64,000 nucleotides of DNA. Source: Neurospora tetraspora (taxonomy: Eukaryota > Ascomycota > Sordariomycetes > Sordariales > Sordariaceae). Positions 21,066 to 30,667 of the stretch are shown piece by piece; the first letter of the stretch is position 1; each line of letters opens with the position of its first letter. The DNA is taken from positions 6,386,001 to 6,450,000 of the forward strand of contig NW_026944384.1 of assembly GCF_033439725.1 (NCBI RefSeq). The letters are read 5' to 3'. Both the position numbers and the translations under genes were made by a program. The notes under the pieces are model-generated. The model searched no databases, was not told where the DNA came from, and was given only the letters and a program-made list of their open reading frames with translations.

Positions 21066-21357
21066 ATGGCCGACAACCGGTATGTCCCAGACTACCTACC
21101 CGCCTCCATCATACTCGCTTTCTTCCTCTTTGCGTATTTCGCTCTCTACGTGGACCGTAAACTGACCGCCTTGATTCCCAGTGACGCTGCTGCTAAGGAG
21201 GCGGAGAAGAGGAAGAAGATTGGAGGAGGCGGAAAAGTCCAGACAGGAGCAGATCAAGAGGGAGAAGTCTAGACAGGAGGAGAACAAGAAGAGAGAGGCG
21301 GCCGACAAAGAGAGACAGGAGGAGAGGAAGAGGATGGAGGCTGCTAAGAGCAAGTAA
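21066..21357 (+). pseudogene. Small Lys/Glu-rich protein C, frameshifted
   Basis: Exon 1 is only 14 bp (21066-21079, MADNR split in phase 2). The intron is 21080-21181 (GTATGT, branch CTGAC, acceptor CCCAG). Exon 2 opens DAAAKEAEKRKK, then becomes glycine-rich and stops at TAG 21272. From about 21221 the next frame is charged and family-like (EAEKSRQEQIKREKSRQEEN onward), ending RMEAAKSK at TAA 21357, very like gene A's end. One extra T near 21220 (AAGATTGGAGG against AAGAGGATGGAGG further on) would explain the switch. Either this copy is broken or the assembly has a one-base error. If translated as is, it gives a 34-residue peptide. Confidence 0.6.
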
Positions 21358-21915
21358 GCTTGCTGTGTGCTTGGGTACCATCCGATCGGATGTTGAAGAT
21401 CGCGTCCGCTGTGATAGCTCTCGTGACCATGTCGTAGGTACTGATGGAATTGATAATCAAGGGAAAGAAGGATTGTTCTCTAAATGAGACGAGAAAAGAA
21501 ATGGAAGTTTGCCATGATACGTGGTAGTTAGCTCAACGCAAACGAGGAAATGATAAAGGCCCAAGATGATCCAGCGGAGTTCATCGACTTGCCATAAGAA
21601 TATGTTTACAGCTTGTGAAGCTAGTTTCTCTCAATGAGCCCCTAGTTGTTCTCTTGTTCTTTAGTAAGCTTCCCTCGTTGTATCTGTGGGCTAGTCAGTG
21701 TGCTTGTGCTTCATGGAAACGGCATAAATGTGCCTAGGTCCTAGGAATATCGTTGGTATCTCTTCCTCGGTTGCAATTGATGAAACAAGATGAAGTAAAC
21801 ACCATGATGCATGGCTGCTCCAAGACCTCAAAGACCCAACACATCTGAAGCAAGACAAACGGCTTTTCTGAAGGAAACGTCCAAGGTCCCGTTGCTGTTC
21901 AACTGAGGGAAGACG
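21358..21915. other. Spacer between small genes C and D
   Basis: About 560 bp, 3' flank of gene C and upstream region of gene D. No gene or repeat recognised. Confidence 0.4.
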
Positions 21916-21922
21916 TATAAAG
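21916..21922 (+). promoter_or_regulatory. TATA box of small gene D
   Basis: TATAAAG, 128 bp upstream of the ATG at 22044, followed by the pyrimidine and CA-rich leader typical of fungal promoters. Confidence 0.6.
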
Positions 21923-22043
21923 ATCCTTGTCCTGCCGACTGTCAGTGATTTGCTTCTTGTACCATCACCAAAGCAGCCAGCACAGTATAACATACACCTT
22001 CTTTTCGAGTCTGCACAAACACAAACCAACCAGATCCGCAAAC

Positions 22044-22307
22044 ATGGCGTACTCCGACAACCGGTACGTCCGTTTATCCATTCAACCACACGGAGTACCC
22101 CAGCTAACCTCTGTTTTCCCTAGTGACGATTCCCAAGCAAAGATGCAAAAGGCTCTAGAAGAGGAGCAAAAGAAGGCAAGAGAAGAAGAGGAGAGGAAAA
22201 GGAAGGAAGTGGAAGAGGAGGAGAAGAAGTTGAAGGAGGAAGAGAGTGCGAGGCAGGCACGGGTCCAGAACACGTATACTTTTACCGTTCTGGTGAAGAA
22301 GGCGTGA
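22044..22307 (+). CDS. Small Lys/Glu-rich protein D (67 aa), two exons
   Basis: Exon 1 is 22044-22063 (MAYSDNR, phase 2, compare MADNR in copy C). The intron is 22064-22123 (GTACGT, branch CTAAC, acceptor CCTAG). Exon 2 is 22124-22307: DDSQAKMQKALEEEQKKARE, a long Glu/Lys/Arg helix, and a non-charged C-terminal tail NTYTFTVLVKKA that the other copies lack. Both the exon-1 sequence and the first residues of exon 2 (DD or DA after the junction) match copy C, so C and D are recent relatives. The predicted structure is a single charged helix with a short beta-prone end. No known domain; function unknown. Confidence 0.68.
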   Translation: MAYSDNRYVRLSIQPHGVPQLTSVFPSDDSQAKMQKALEEEQKKAREEEERKRKEVEEEEKKLKEEESARQARVQNTYTFTVLVKKA

Positions 22308-24992
22308 TGTCGCCCGTGGGTTCGACTGAGATGCCGGGATTAGTGGAACGCAGGTATCGAGGTAAGCGCGATGAGTAACGTTGTAGTCACTCAACGTCGG
22401 GTAGGGCTGAGCTGACTGCCTGCTGACTTAGCTTGGCGATGGAACATCGGTTCTGGTGTTTGGCGGAATGGAAAAGATAGGCTTGTAGAAAGGGGAATCT
22501 TACCGAGAGGGATCGGGGTTATTGGGTGATGATCGTGAGTGGTTGTAAGCGCCGTGGAGTGTTCTGGTTACCACGAGAGATGTGACATGATCCTGTGGTT
22601 ATCTTTATTACTCTTCCTCCGCAAGTCGTTGGAAACCCTTGTGCGATCGTGGTTTCCTGCATCAGATCATGCAAGCGAGCGTGGAAGTTGCGATGGGCGC
22701 TGTTTCCCATGCAAGGCAATAATAACCTGGAAGCACTTCATCTGGCAGCCTGGCCCATCTAGATCGTGAGTACCGCCAATTGACGGGTTTCTCCTTATTA
22801 TTTTCATCAACATTAATAGGTCGAAGACAAAGAATTACGATGGTTGATGTTCAGCTTCAAAGATTTCCGTTCCACGGGAGTGGCAGTCCCTGCAGGAAAT
22901 ACCAGCCATCCCGCGCCTTCGGGATAACTGGGCTTTCCTCGAGCGCCAGCATTAGAACACGGCCCGGGAGTCCAGGCAGTTCGCTTGCACAACGTTGTAC
23001 AAAAGTAATTCCGGGCTGGTGCGGCACAGTTCATTTCCATCCTTCTAGAAAAAGCCATAGTGTTTCTCACACCAAGTTGTGCCGAAGATTGGAGTCCGAG
23101 GTCCTCGGATGGGGATGCCATTGGTCACAGTGCTGTGGAATGTGAGACACATAGTTGATTACCAAAGTTACTGTAAGATTCAGCGGTGGTTGATTCTTCA
23201 AGGACACTCGCTCAGTTGGTACATGTTGAAGCCCGGCGAGCGATTCGAATTGGCCGATTAACTTCAGGAATGTGCAGATTACCAGCGAATGGAATTTGCC
23301 AATCGTATTATCATTTGAAGCGATTCATATGTTTGTTGTAACCCGGTGCAATGTTTTGTCCTGCTCCAAAAAAACTGCCGTTGGGCCCGTGCCGGCCGTC
23401 ACGGCGGCAGAATTACCAACAAAGTACGGTAAATCACCAACAAAGTTACGGCCCTTTCCCTCCCGTCCGACGGGATGGCGTTATTGGCGTAAAATTACAC
23501 AGCCCCCTAAGCCACACACCTTACCACTGAAACTCGGTGTCTTTCAGGGGCCTGATAGCGGCTCAGTGTTGCCTGAAAGTGGGGGCCCCGCGTAGGGCCA
23601 AGCGTCCCGCCACATCCTGTCGCCCTCGGTCAACATCATGGCCATCACCAAATCAATATCACCAAACCATCACCAACTGTTGGAAGTCCGTGCCCTGGGC
23701 CCCCCATTCACCGGCTTTGCCCATTCACTGGGCCGTTCCATTACCGGCACTCCCTTCCAGGTATTTAGGCTGCCCTGGTTTCCGTTTCTCCTCTTCCGTT
23801 AGACAACTACAATCAAGCCCTTTTCGTTGTCGCCTTCCAGCCTCCATCACCAACGACACAGAACTATCACCAACAAGTTGCCGATCTCTCGATAAATTCG
23901 TTAAAAACACAAAAATTCATGCTCCTGCGGATCCGACACCTTGCGAGCATTTTCACATTCAATTGAGCCATGCGATTGCAATCGCGAACTTTGAAGCGCA
24001 GAAACGAGATTTTTCGCATTCCTCCGAGACCCTGCCAGGAGGATCCGAGGCCGGTGTGTGTCACAGCACCCTGAGCACCGTCATTACCGATGTAACTCTG
24101 CAGCCCTACGATAATGACCTTCCAGAACAAGACACAGCAAGTACAGTACCACCATTCTCGGTGGGGGGAACGACGCCAGGCTTCCAATTACGGAGAGTCC
24201 TAGACCAGAACTGGCTTCAAGCTTCGAGCATTCTTTGCATACTTCTCCCGCCGGCATCATTCCCCGTCCCCGTGTGTATGGCTGACGGGAGGCGCACCGT
24301 TCCATCGGTCCGTGGGAGGAGGGAGTCCTGGCTCTGGCATCGCGCGCACCGGCGTTGGCCTGGAGAGAAAACCAGGAGTGGACACTGGCCCCGGTGTGCC
24401 TCTTCCCGGCATTATGGAACTGAGGCTCCAAAAGGTTTTGACGAACGACAAATACTTGCGCCGCTCGGTTGCGACCGACGTAGGTCTGCGATACTGGTGA
24501 GCCTAGGAGGCGTAGTCCCTGATAATACTTCATCGTGCCGCGCTAACTTCTTTGGCCACCGTTATGGCACAGAGGGACCCCCATTTTACGAGTCAAGGAG
24601 GGCCCTAGTGCCAATCTCCCAATTGTGATGACCTCAGCATTGGGCCTCTCCATTGGTGGTCATCCCGACGGCACGGATGTTGACAAGCGAATTGGTCGAG
24701 ACTCGAGCCGTGAGAGATGCCCGGACGTCAACTACCGTCGGGCTTAGCGAACAATGGACCCCAACCTTCAAGGCGTCAACATCTGGGAGAAGGATGTGAT
24801 GTAATACACATTCGGTGTATACATCACAGTGACAGTGCCCTCAGGCAGCGATTTGGGGGCTCTTCCCTATCAGTCATCAGTCATACTTCCTGGTCCTTAC
24901 TGAGCGCGACTGCGATGAGGACAGAGGCTTGGATAATCTTGGACATCACACCGACGGCATGCCTGGCATCGTGATAGGGGTTGGGCAAAGAT
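22308..24992. other. 2.7-kb region without a supportable gene
   Basis: A 363-codon plus-strand frame (23537-24628) is the longest open stretch but has Trp/His/Pro-rich, domain-free content and no good start context. Around 23400-23460 the words CACCAACAAAGT and ACGG recur as an imperfect direct repeat, and ATCACCAA recurs at 23645-23680 and near 23845-23875. This looks like decayed or low-complexity sequence. I cannot assign a gene. Confidence 0.35.
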
Positions 24993-25000
24993 ATATAAGG
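24993..25000 (+). promoter_or_regulatory. TATA box of the GRSGYN-repeat gene
   Basis: TATATAAG, 174-181 bp upstream of the ATG at 25174. The long leader is CA-rich (AACAGAAACAACAAGTCG), typical of strongly expressed fungal genes. Confidence 0.7.
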
Positions 25001-25173
25001 AGCGGTGCTGTTGGTCTTTGGAATAGGTTCTCGACATCACCAACGAACATTCCAAGCAACACAAAGACAACAGCAACAGAAACAACAAGTCGACACCTAC
25101 CTTAACCTTTAAGCCCTTCATCCCTCTTTACAACCGACAACAACACTAGCAGACACTCTTCCAACTCGTCACA

Positions 25174-25673
25174 ATGAAGAACATCATCCTCCTGACCGTC
25201 TCCTCCTCGCGGCCTCCACCGCCGCCCTACCTACTCCTCCCTCCTCCACCTCCAACTCACTTTCTGCCACCGACCCCGACTGCGGCCGAAGCGGCTACAA
25301 CTGCGGAGATCCTGAGCCTTCTGGCACCGCGGTCTCCATCACCGGCAGTGGCCGGAGCGGGTACAACAAGGCCCGGGAAGCTGAGCAGTCCGCCGACACC
25401 GATGGTAGGAGTGGGTACAACAAGCGCACCCCCGGTGGACGGAGCGGATATAATGACATCGGCGAAGATGATGGTACTGTTTCTGCCACCGGTGGAAGAA
25501 GCGGGTACAACAAGGCCCGCGAGCAGTCCGCTGATACCGATGGACGTAGTGGCTACAACAAGGTCCGCGACCAGCAGGCTGATACCGATGGTCGCAGTGG
25601 CTACAACAAGCGCACTCCGGGGTCTGGAAGGAGCGGGTATAACAACGTGGAGGATGGTGCCGACGGCAACTAA
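25174..25673 (+). CDS. Candidate secreted precursor with eight GRSGYN repeats
   Basis: The frame ending at TAA 25673 carries GRSGYN eight times. Spacers are NKAREAEQSADTD, NKRTPG, an acidic NDIGEDDG segment, NKAREQSADTD, NKVRDQQADTD, NKRTPGS and a C-terminal NNVEDGADGN. Upstream in this frame is LLLAASTAALPTP, the core of a secretion signal. The only ATG in range (25174, MKNIILLT) is one base out of phase: the interval is 500 bp, and 501 would be continuous. No intron repairs this, so there is a one-base deletion or a sequence error at about 25195-25205. Lys-Arg sites for Kex2 and EAE dipeptides (as in dipeptidyl-aminopeptidase spacers of pheromone precursors) suggest release of small peptides. 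The layout resembles pheromone-like or ribosomally made cyclic peptide precursors. No UstYa-type or other tailoring gene is seen nearby. Confidence 0.7.
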
Positions 25674-26130
25674 GTGGACATTGTTGGGTTCGCATAGGCG
25701 GCTTTTTGTCTTTTGGATATCACGTTCTACGGAGTTCTGTGGTGTTTGGAGTGTTTGGTGGTAAAGGGCTGGTACCTAATGAGTTTGTACGGTGGTGGTT
25801 GTGTGCTTTTAGATGGTGGTCTTTTTTGGGGTAGAACTTTAGAAGCGCCAGGCGGGGCTGCAAGCATCGCGAGATGTGGGGTTTGGCGGTTTGGTGTTTT
25901 CCTCTTCTTTTTTGTAACTAAGAATTCTGCGAGTCACCTCACTACTTAGTTCCTTTGGACAGAATTTTGGATAGAGTAATTCTACAGCAATAATTACAAA
26001 CTATCATCTTTTTTTTCCTGTTGCTGATGATTGTGAGGCGCCTCGTCGGTCATCGTGGGATCTCGGGGCTACAGGGGCTTCAGGGGCTTCAGCGCTTCCA
26101 GGTGTTCGTCCGGTGATGGACACTCATACT
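25674..26130. other. 3' flank of the repeat-precursor gene
   Basis: T- and G-rich 3' untranslated-type sequence followed by a short direct repeat of GGGGCTTCAGG-like words near 26070-26095. No gene. Confidence 0.45.
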
Positions 26131-26552
26131 ATAGCGCGCCACCAGGGTTGTAGAAAACGATCCTCGGGATGTTCTTGTAACTGTAAAATACATTTTGAGA
26201 CGATTTTGGCGTAGAATTAATCTATGGATCAGTTTGAAACGGTAAGGCCATCTCCAGGATGGACCCAAACCCCTTTCTCAGACCAAAATATCTTACTTGG
26301 ATAAAATGGCCTCCTCCGAAAATGATCCTTAGGGGAATCCCTTAAATAAAATATTTCTATCGAGGATAAATTTAAGGAAAGGACTATCATTGAGGTTATG
26401 TTATCGAACAAGAATGTCCCTAAATGTTGATATTTTAGACAAGAACTGATCCATAGATCAGTTTGAATACAAAATCATACACTTTATTGGAGAATTTTAC
26501 AATTACAAAAACATGCCGAGGATCGTTTTCTACAACCCTGGTGGCGCGCTAT
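26131..26552. mobile_element. MITE-like inverted-repeat element, 422 bp
   Basis: The ends are inverted copies. ATAGCGCGCCACCAGGGTTG at 26131 reads again on the minus strand from 26552. Similarity continues inward through GTAGAAAACGATCCTCGG and, with gaps, about 100 bp to TCTATGGATCAGTTTG. The centre is AT-rich and non-coding. No transposase is present, so it is a non-autonomous element or a foldback. I see no clear target-site duplication, and it lacks the sequence of the 434-bp pair at 43600 and 45059. Confidence 0.7.
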
Positions 26553-28133
26553 GGCCTAATAAGACGCCATGGCGGACCCACCTTCCCGTGGGCTCTCGTC
26601 GTGTTAGTGTTAACAACAACGAGGACACTCATTGAAATATCGCTCTTTCTCCGGGGATGACCCTCGAGAAAAATCTGTTCAGTTCCTTCCAAGTTTCTCA
26701 TGCAGATACCGTCTTGTGTTATTGGTTGCACCTGCCTCAAAAAATCACGTTTGGGTCTCGCATATGCATTGCCTTATCACCGGAACCCACGACCGGCAGG
26801 GATGGTCGCTGGGCCTCACTGCCCTGAACTGAACTGCACCTCGCCCGCGCCTCCAATTTTCCCACAGAACACCAACATGGACGCATCACGATCTCAACAT
26901 TTTGCCACATTTCCTTCTTCAATATTCGTGATTATGGCAACCTCTCCTTTCCCAGCCTCACGCGCCATGTTCCACAGTGTGCTGCCTGACGGTGGTACCT
27001 GCATGCGGCTTACACCACCGGCTCGCTCCAAAAGCGGAGCTTACGGACTCTCGGCGCCGCGGGCGAGAAGATGATGTGAGATCTATATTTCACTAGCCAA
27101 GGGCAGCAACATCCACCACCCATGTCTGTCTGCTCAGCTCCTCAGCCCCACTTGTGCGTCGGTACCACAGATTCAGAGATGCTTGTAGGTTGCCACCTTG
27201 CGAGTTTCTTCATCCGAGTCATCGCTGACGCAGTCACATCGCAGACTGAGGAGCATGTGGTTGACGAATCTATGAGCTGTCGGCGCTGGGCGGTAGGAGC
27301 TTTGTTCTACCTCCGGTAGGCCGGCAGGGAGAAGACTCGCAATGTCCCTGCGGAGAGGTCCGAGCCCCGGAGTCGGGACCGGATGTCATGCCTTCGGCTT
27401 TCAGGACGTATCGCCGGTGAGTGGGACTGGTCCTCTTGAACTGGTGAGGTTGCTTGTTAAAATCTCGGTGTAGGGGATGCCCAAGAACACCTTGTTTGGC
27501 TAACTTTATGTTGTAGATCTGATAACACTTCCGCGGCCGACTCGCCGCCGGACAAGACAGAAAGACGAAGACACAGTTTCCCGGCGCGGTTGAGGATTTC
27601 CCCTTACCTGTGGAATCCGGTTTTGAGCGGCATGATAACATTCCTGCTGCAGCTCTTCCAGGTCGAGTACTTACTGCATACCTACCCTCTTGCCTTCCAG
27701 AGAGCATTTTGGGTGAACAAGTGTCATCTTGGTTACCATCGTGATGATCACAAGGGAGACTACAGCGAGTCTGTACTATGATGTTGTTCTCGGTCCCAGT
27801 GGCGGTCTCGTCGACTTCTGTACGTCTATTCTCCTCCGTTATATGGCCACTGTTCAACCTCAACGAGACGTCTTCGGTCCACGGCACTGGTGAATGAAGC
27901 GCAGTTGCATATTTCTGAGCCCGGTATCAACCGTTATGCATCAGCTGGTTGCAGTCAATACAAGAACTATTTCGACAGCCAAGATGCCCGCCGAGGCGGG
28001 CATGGTCCATGGTCTCTGCACATCTGGCAAGAAAAGGTTTTCTCGTTGAAATGATAAAAAGGCCTCGTTCCCCTCTTTGGTTCACTTCTTCTACTTTTCG
28101 GCTTTCCTGACTCTGGCAGTTAGATCCGTTACA
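26553..28133. other. 1.6-kb intergenic region
   Basis: Open frames (for example 27270-27887, minus) have no domain or plausible start and look like chance. A perfect short hairpin, GCCCGCCGAGGCGGGC, lies near 27987. GATAAAAAGG near 28053 is the best TATA-like element for the following F-box gene. Confidence 0.4.
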
Positions 28134-28181
28134 ATGACGCTCTCGACATTCTCAACTTTCTCACGACACAATCATTGTTGA
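28134..28181 (+). promoter_or_regulatory. Upstream open reading frame of the 28187 gene
   Basis: ATG at 28134 opens a 15-codon frame ending TGA at 28181, six bases before the main ATG. If transcribed, it would lower or regulate translation of the F-box gene. Its transcription start is not known. Confidence 0.4.
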
Positions 28182-28186
28182 TCACC

Positions 28187-30019
28187 ATGCCTACTACCCC
28201 TATCGCCAATCCCAACGCAGCTATCGCCACTTCCGATTCTTCAACCACAATGTCCGACTCTCTCGCACCCATTACCCAGCTCGCTGCCACCATGCCCCAA
28301 ATAGCTGGAAACTCCTTTGGCAACAGAGCTGGAAATCCTCCTTCTTGCCCCGTGGACCACCCCCCAATGGAGCGCATGTCGAACGAGATTTTAACCAAGA
28401 TCTGTGATATGGCCGTGACTGAGGAGAAAAGGGCTTGTGGCGCTCGAGCTCTAGCACTAACATCCAAGACCATGCAGCCCTCAGCACGACGGGCAATGTA
28501 CAACTCCATTGTGCTCGGGGATTACAAAAAGAGCATTTTGCTTCTAAGGAGCCTGCTGCAGTTCCCACACAATCGGGAGCTTGTTCGGCATCTAGAGGTG
28601 CGCCCCCCAGTCAAAATACCGCATCCCGATGGCCCTGAGCAACCCCGTTTCGTCGACATGTCCAAGGTTCTCGACACCATCTACAGGGGCGAGAGATGCA
28701 ACCCACAACTTCCTCCCGCACTCTTGGACGATCTCAAAGAGGAACTTGACCCGTTTCCTACGGAGACAGAGTGGTCTTTTGGGGAATACCCGCAGGGCGG
28801 CTACAACACGGTCACCCGAGCCATCATATTTCTTTGCCAGAACATACAGTCCTTCAAAGTCCAGATTATGGGCGAGTGGTCTGGTTCCTCCTGTTACTAC
28901 ACCAGAACCCAGCCCAGATTTCTGCTTGCCTGGGCCCGGCGCCGGCATCCCGCGATAGCCTTCAACCATCTACGCATCCTTGATCTGGATGTAGCCTCCA
29001 TCGCTTGTTTCTCCAGGACGCCTAAATTTCTCGGGGACAAAAGCATGTGCGCGTGCAGAGTAACTTGCCCCCCGACGGTAGAGGATCTGACTCTTCGTCA
29101 CGAGGATGCTAGCCTCAGCAGAAACTTCCTTCCACCAGATCACTTCAACGATAGCTTCGATAGCGAAGATTACGAGGATGATGACGATGACGACGATGAC
29201 CAACACAGCCTCCTACCAAACATTGCTTCTTGCCTCGACGGCCTCCTTTACTTCCTCATGCCCTGTTCCGCGTCTCTCCGCAAGCTCCGCCTCCTGGGAG
29301 GCTTCGACCATTCCGGTCTCATGGAGCCCAGCCGTTTGTTTACTGCCCAAGCCGTGTGCGAAAATAACTGGAACACCATTCTCCCGCACTTCCAGCAGCT
29401 CGTCCACCTCGAGTTTTCCGGCTACGGTAACCCGTGTCCGCCAGACGACGGGCACAGGAACACATGGCCCGATAATGTATATCGCTACGGCACCGACAAG
29501 ACTATTAGCTGCCTCGGTCAACTCCCAAAACTCCGGTACTTGAAGCTTCCACTGGTGGATCTGTTCCCGCTATCGCCAGCAGCCTTTCCGGATACGGCGA
29601 AGGGACTAAGGGAGTTAGTACGTGAAGAACTACCAGGGGAGCTGGACCCGGATGATGTATTGTATGACCCATACGTACCACTGTTCCATTGCCGTGCCTT
29701 TAAGAGGACAATGATCCAGTCTATGAAAGGATTAGCTGGACCGCTGGGTACAGGAAAAGGGACCCACCATAACGTCGGGGAAAAGCTGCGACAGGCGGCC
29801 GGGGGAAAGGAAATCCCGAGGAATTTGGAAAAGGTAGAGGTGTATTACTTCGTGAAGGATGCTGACAAGAAAAAGGACCCAAGAGAGCGGTGGGCCAAGA
29901 GTAGCCAGTACGTCTCTCTGGATCGTGCGGAAATTGAGGCGCATGAGGCACGTATGGCGGAAGAGGCCGGGTGGTTTCCAACGAAGGTGAAGACATTCAC
30001 GTGGACGAGGGGCTACTGA
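28187..30019 (+). CDS. F-box/LRR-like protein (610 aa), plus-strand member
   Basis: The start is ATG at 28187 in CACCATG; the frame upstream lacks another ATG. Residues about 1-60 are Ser/Thr/Pro-rich. The F-box-like segment is MERMSNEILTKICDMA with ARALALTSKTMQPSARRAMY. Next comes the family's LLLRSLLQFPHNRELVRHLE, then irregular leucine-rich strands (FNHLRILDLDVAS, SASLRKLRLLGGF, NWNTILPHFQQLVHLEFSGY, LGQLPKLRYLKLPL) and an acidic run EDYEDDDDDDDDQ. The same order of motifs occurs in the minus-strand genes from 31506 to 49938, so this is an outlying member. Likely an SCF ubiquitin-ligase substrate receptor; target unknown. It is convergent with the relic at 30353. A short upstream frame precedes it. 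Confidence 0.8.
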   Translation: MPTTPIANPNAAIATSDSSTTMSDSLAPITQLAATMPQIAGNSFGNRAGNPPSCPVDHPPMERMSNEILTKICDMAVTEEKRACGARALALTSKTMQPSARRAMYNSIVLGDYKKSILLLRSLLQFPHNRELVRHLEVRPPVKIPHPDGPEQPRFVDMSKVLDTIYRGERCNPQLPPALLDDLKEELDPFPTETEWSFGEYPQGGYNTVTRAIIFLCQNIQSFKVQIMGEWSGSSCYYTRTQPRFLLAWARRRHPAIAFNHLRILDLDVASIACFSRTPKFLGDKSMCACRVTCPPTVEDLTLRHEDASLSRNFLPPDHFNDSFDSEDYEDDDDDDDDQHSLLPNIASCLDGLLYFLMPCSASLRKLRLLGGFDHSGLMEPSRLFTAQAVCENNWNTILPHFQQLVHLEFSGYGNPCPPDDGHRNTWPDNVYRYGTDKTISCLGQLPKLRYLKLPLVDLFPLSPAAFPDTAKGLRELVREELPGELDPDDVLYDPYVPLFHCRAFKRTMIQSMKGLAGPLGTGKGTHHNVGEKLRQAAGGKEIPRNLEKVEVYYFVKDADKKKDPRERWAKSSQYVSLDRAEIEAHEARMAEEAGWFPTKVKTFTWTRGY

Positions 30020-30352
30020 AAGTTCGAGGAGGAGGCACATCACTACCTAGGTACCGGCACACTGTGTGGCAAGTCTGGGTTTCATATCTCTTAGACATTG
30101 GACATACGGCAGAAAGATCACAATCATCACATGGGATTTGAACAGGAAAAAATGGCATGTATCATCTGTTTTATACGTCTACTATATTCGAAACTTCATT
30201 TTATCCAACAGCAAGGCTTTCCATCATCCACACTTCCGTGGAACCTAATAGTTCTGAGTCCTCAACTAGCTTCCTCTTGCCCTGTCCTACCATCCACTGG
30301 TCTCCCACTCAGCGTTCGATGTCGACAAATTCCGGCGCCACCTAATCACCCT

Positions 30353-30560
30353 CTACCTTACAGCCACCTTCTCCTTTCCCCTCTCAGGCCGGTTAACAAC
30401 CATCACGTACATGCGCCTGAACCGTGGAGGAAGTCTCTTATCCATACACTCAACAACCTTTTCATCGCTACCCCTCAACGGCTTCATGTAAGCGAGCGAA
30501 TGCAATGGCAGCTTCAGACACCGTAATTTCCCCGGCTTTCGGCAGACATTGAGCAAGGAG
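30353..30560 (-). pseudogene. 3' relic of an F-box/LRR gene
   Basis: A minus-strand stretch of about 65 codons (CRKPGKLRCLKLPLHSLAY to RMYVMVVNRPERGK) matches the C-terminal part of the family (EMGKLRYLKAPLIAL to RKLDLMVVNPPQ in the 31506 gene). Nothing upstream of it resembles the rest of the protein. A decayed or truncated copy. Confidence 0.7.
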
Positions 30561-30667
30561 TAATGGGGCTCCGCATACGATAGCGAACATTGGAGTAAGA
30601 TGTATGTATCAGGTTTTCCTCTCAATCCGCTGATTTTCCATGTCTTAAAGGCATCACTTTTACACAC

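Noticed and set aside
23537-24628. 363-codon plus-strand open frame
   Set aside because: Long, but Trp/His/Pro-rich without domains, poor start context, overlapped by other open frames and by imperfect repeats. Not supportable as a gene without transcripts.
25174-25764. 196-residue Pro/Thr-rich protein in the first frame of the repeat gene
   Set aside because: Another frame of the same DNA gives perfectly periodic GRSGYN repeats with codon-level variation, which is the real coding frame.
27270-27887. 205-codon minus-strand frame
   Set aside because: No domain, start at a weak codon context, composition like neighbouring intergenic DNA.
27985-28002. GC hairpin as a terminator or RNA element
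   Set aside because: A single short perfect stem in intergenic DNA with no flanking U-run or gene end nearby; too little to call.
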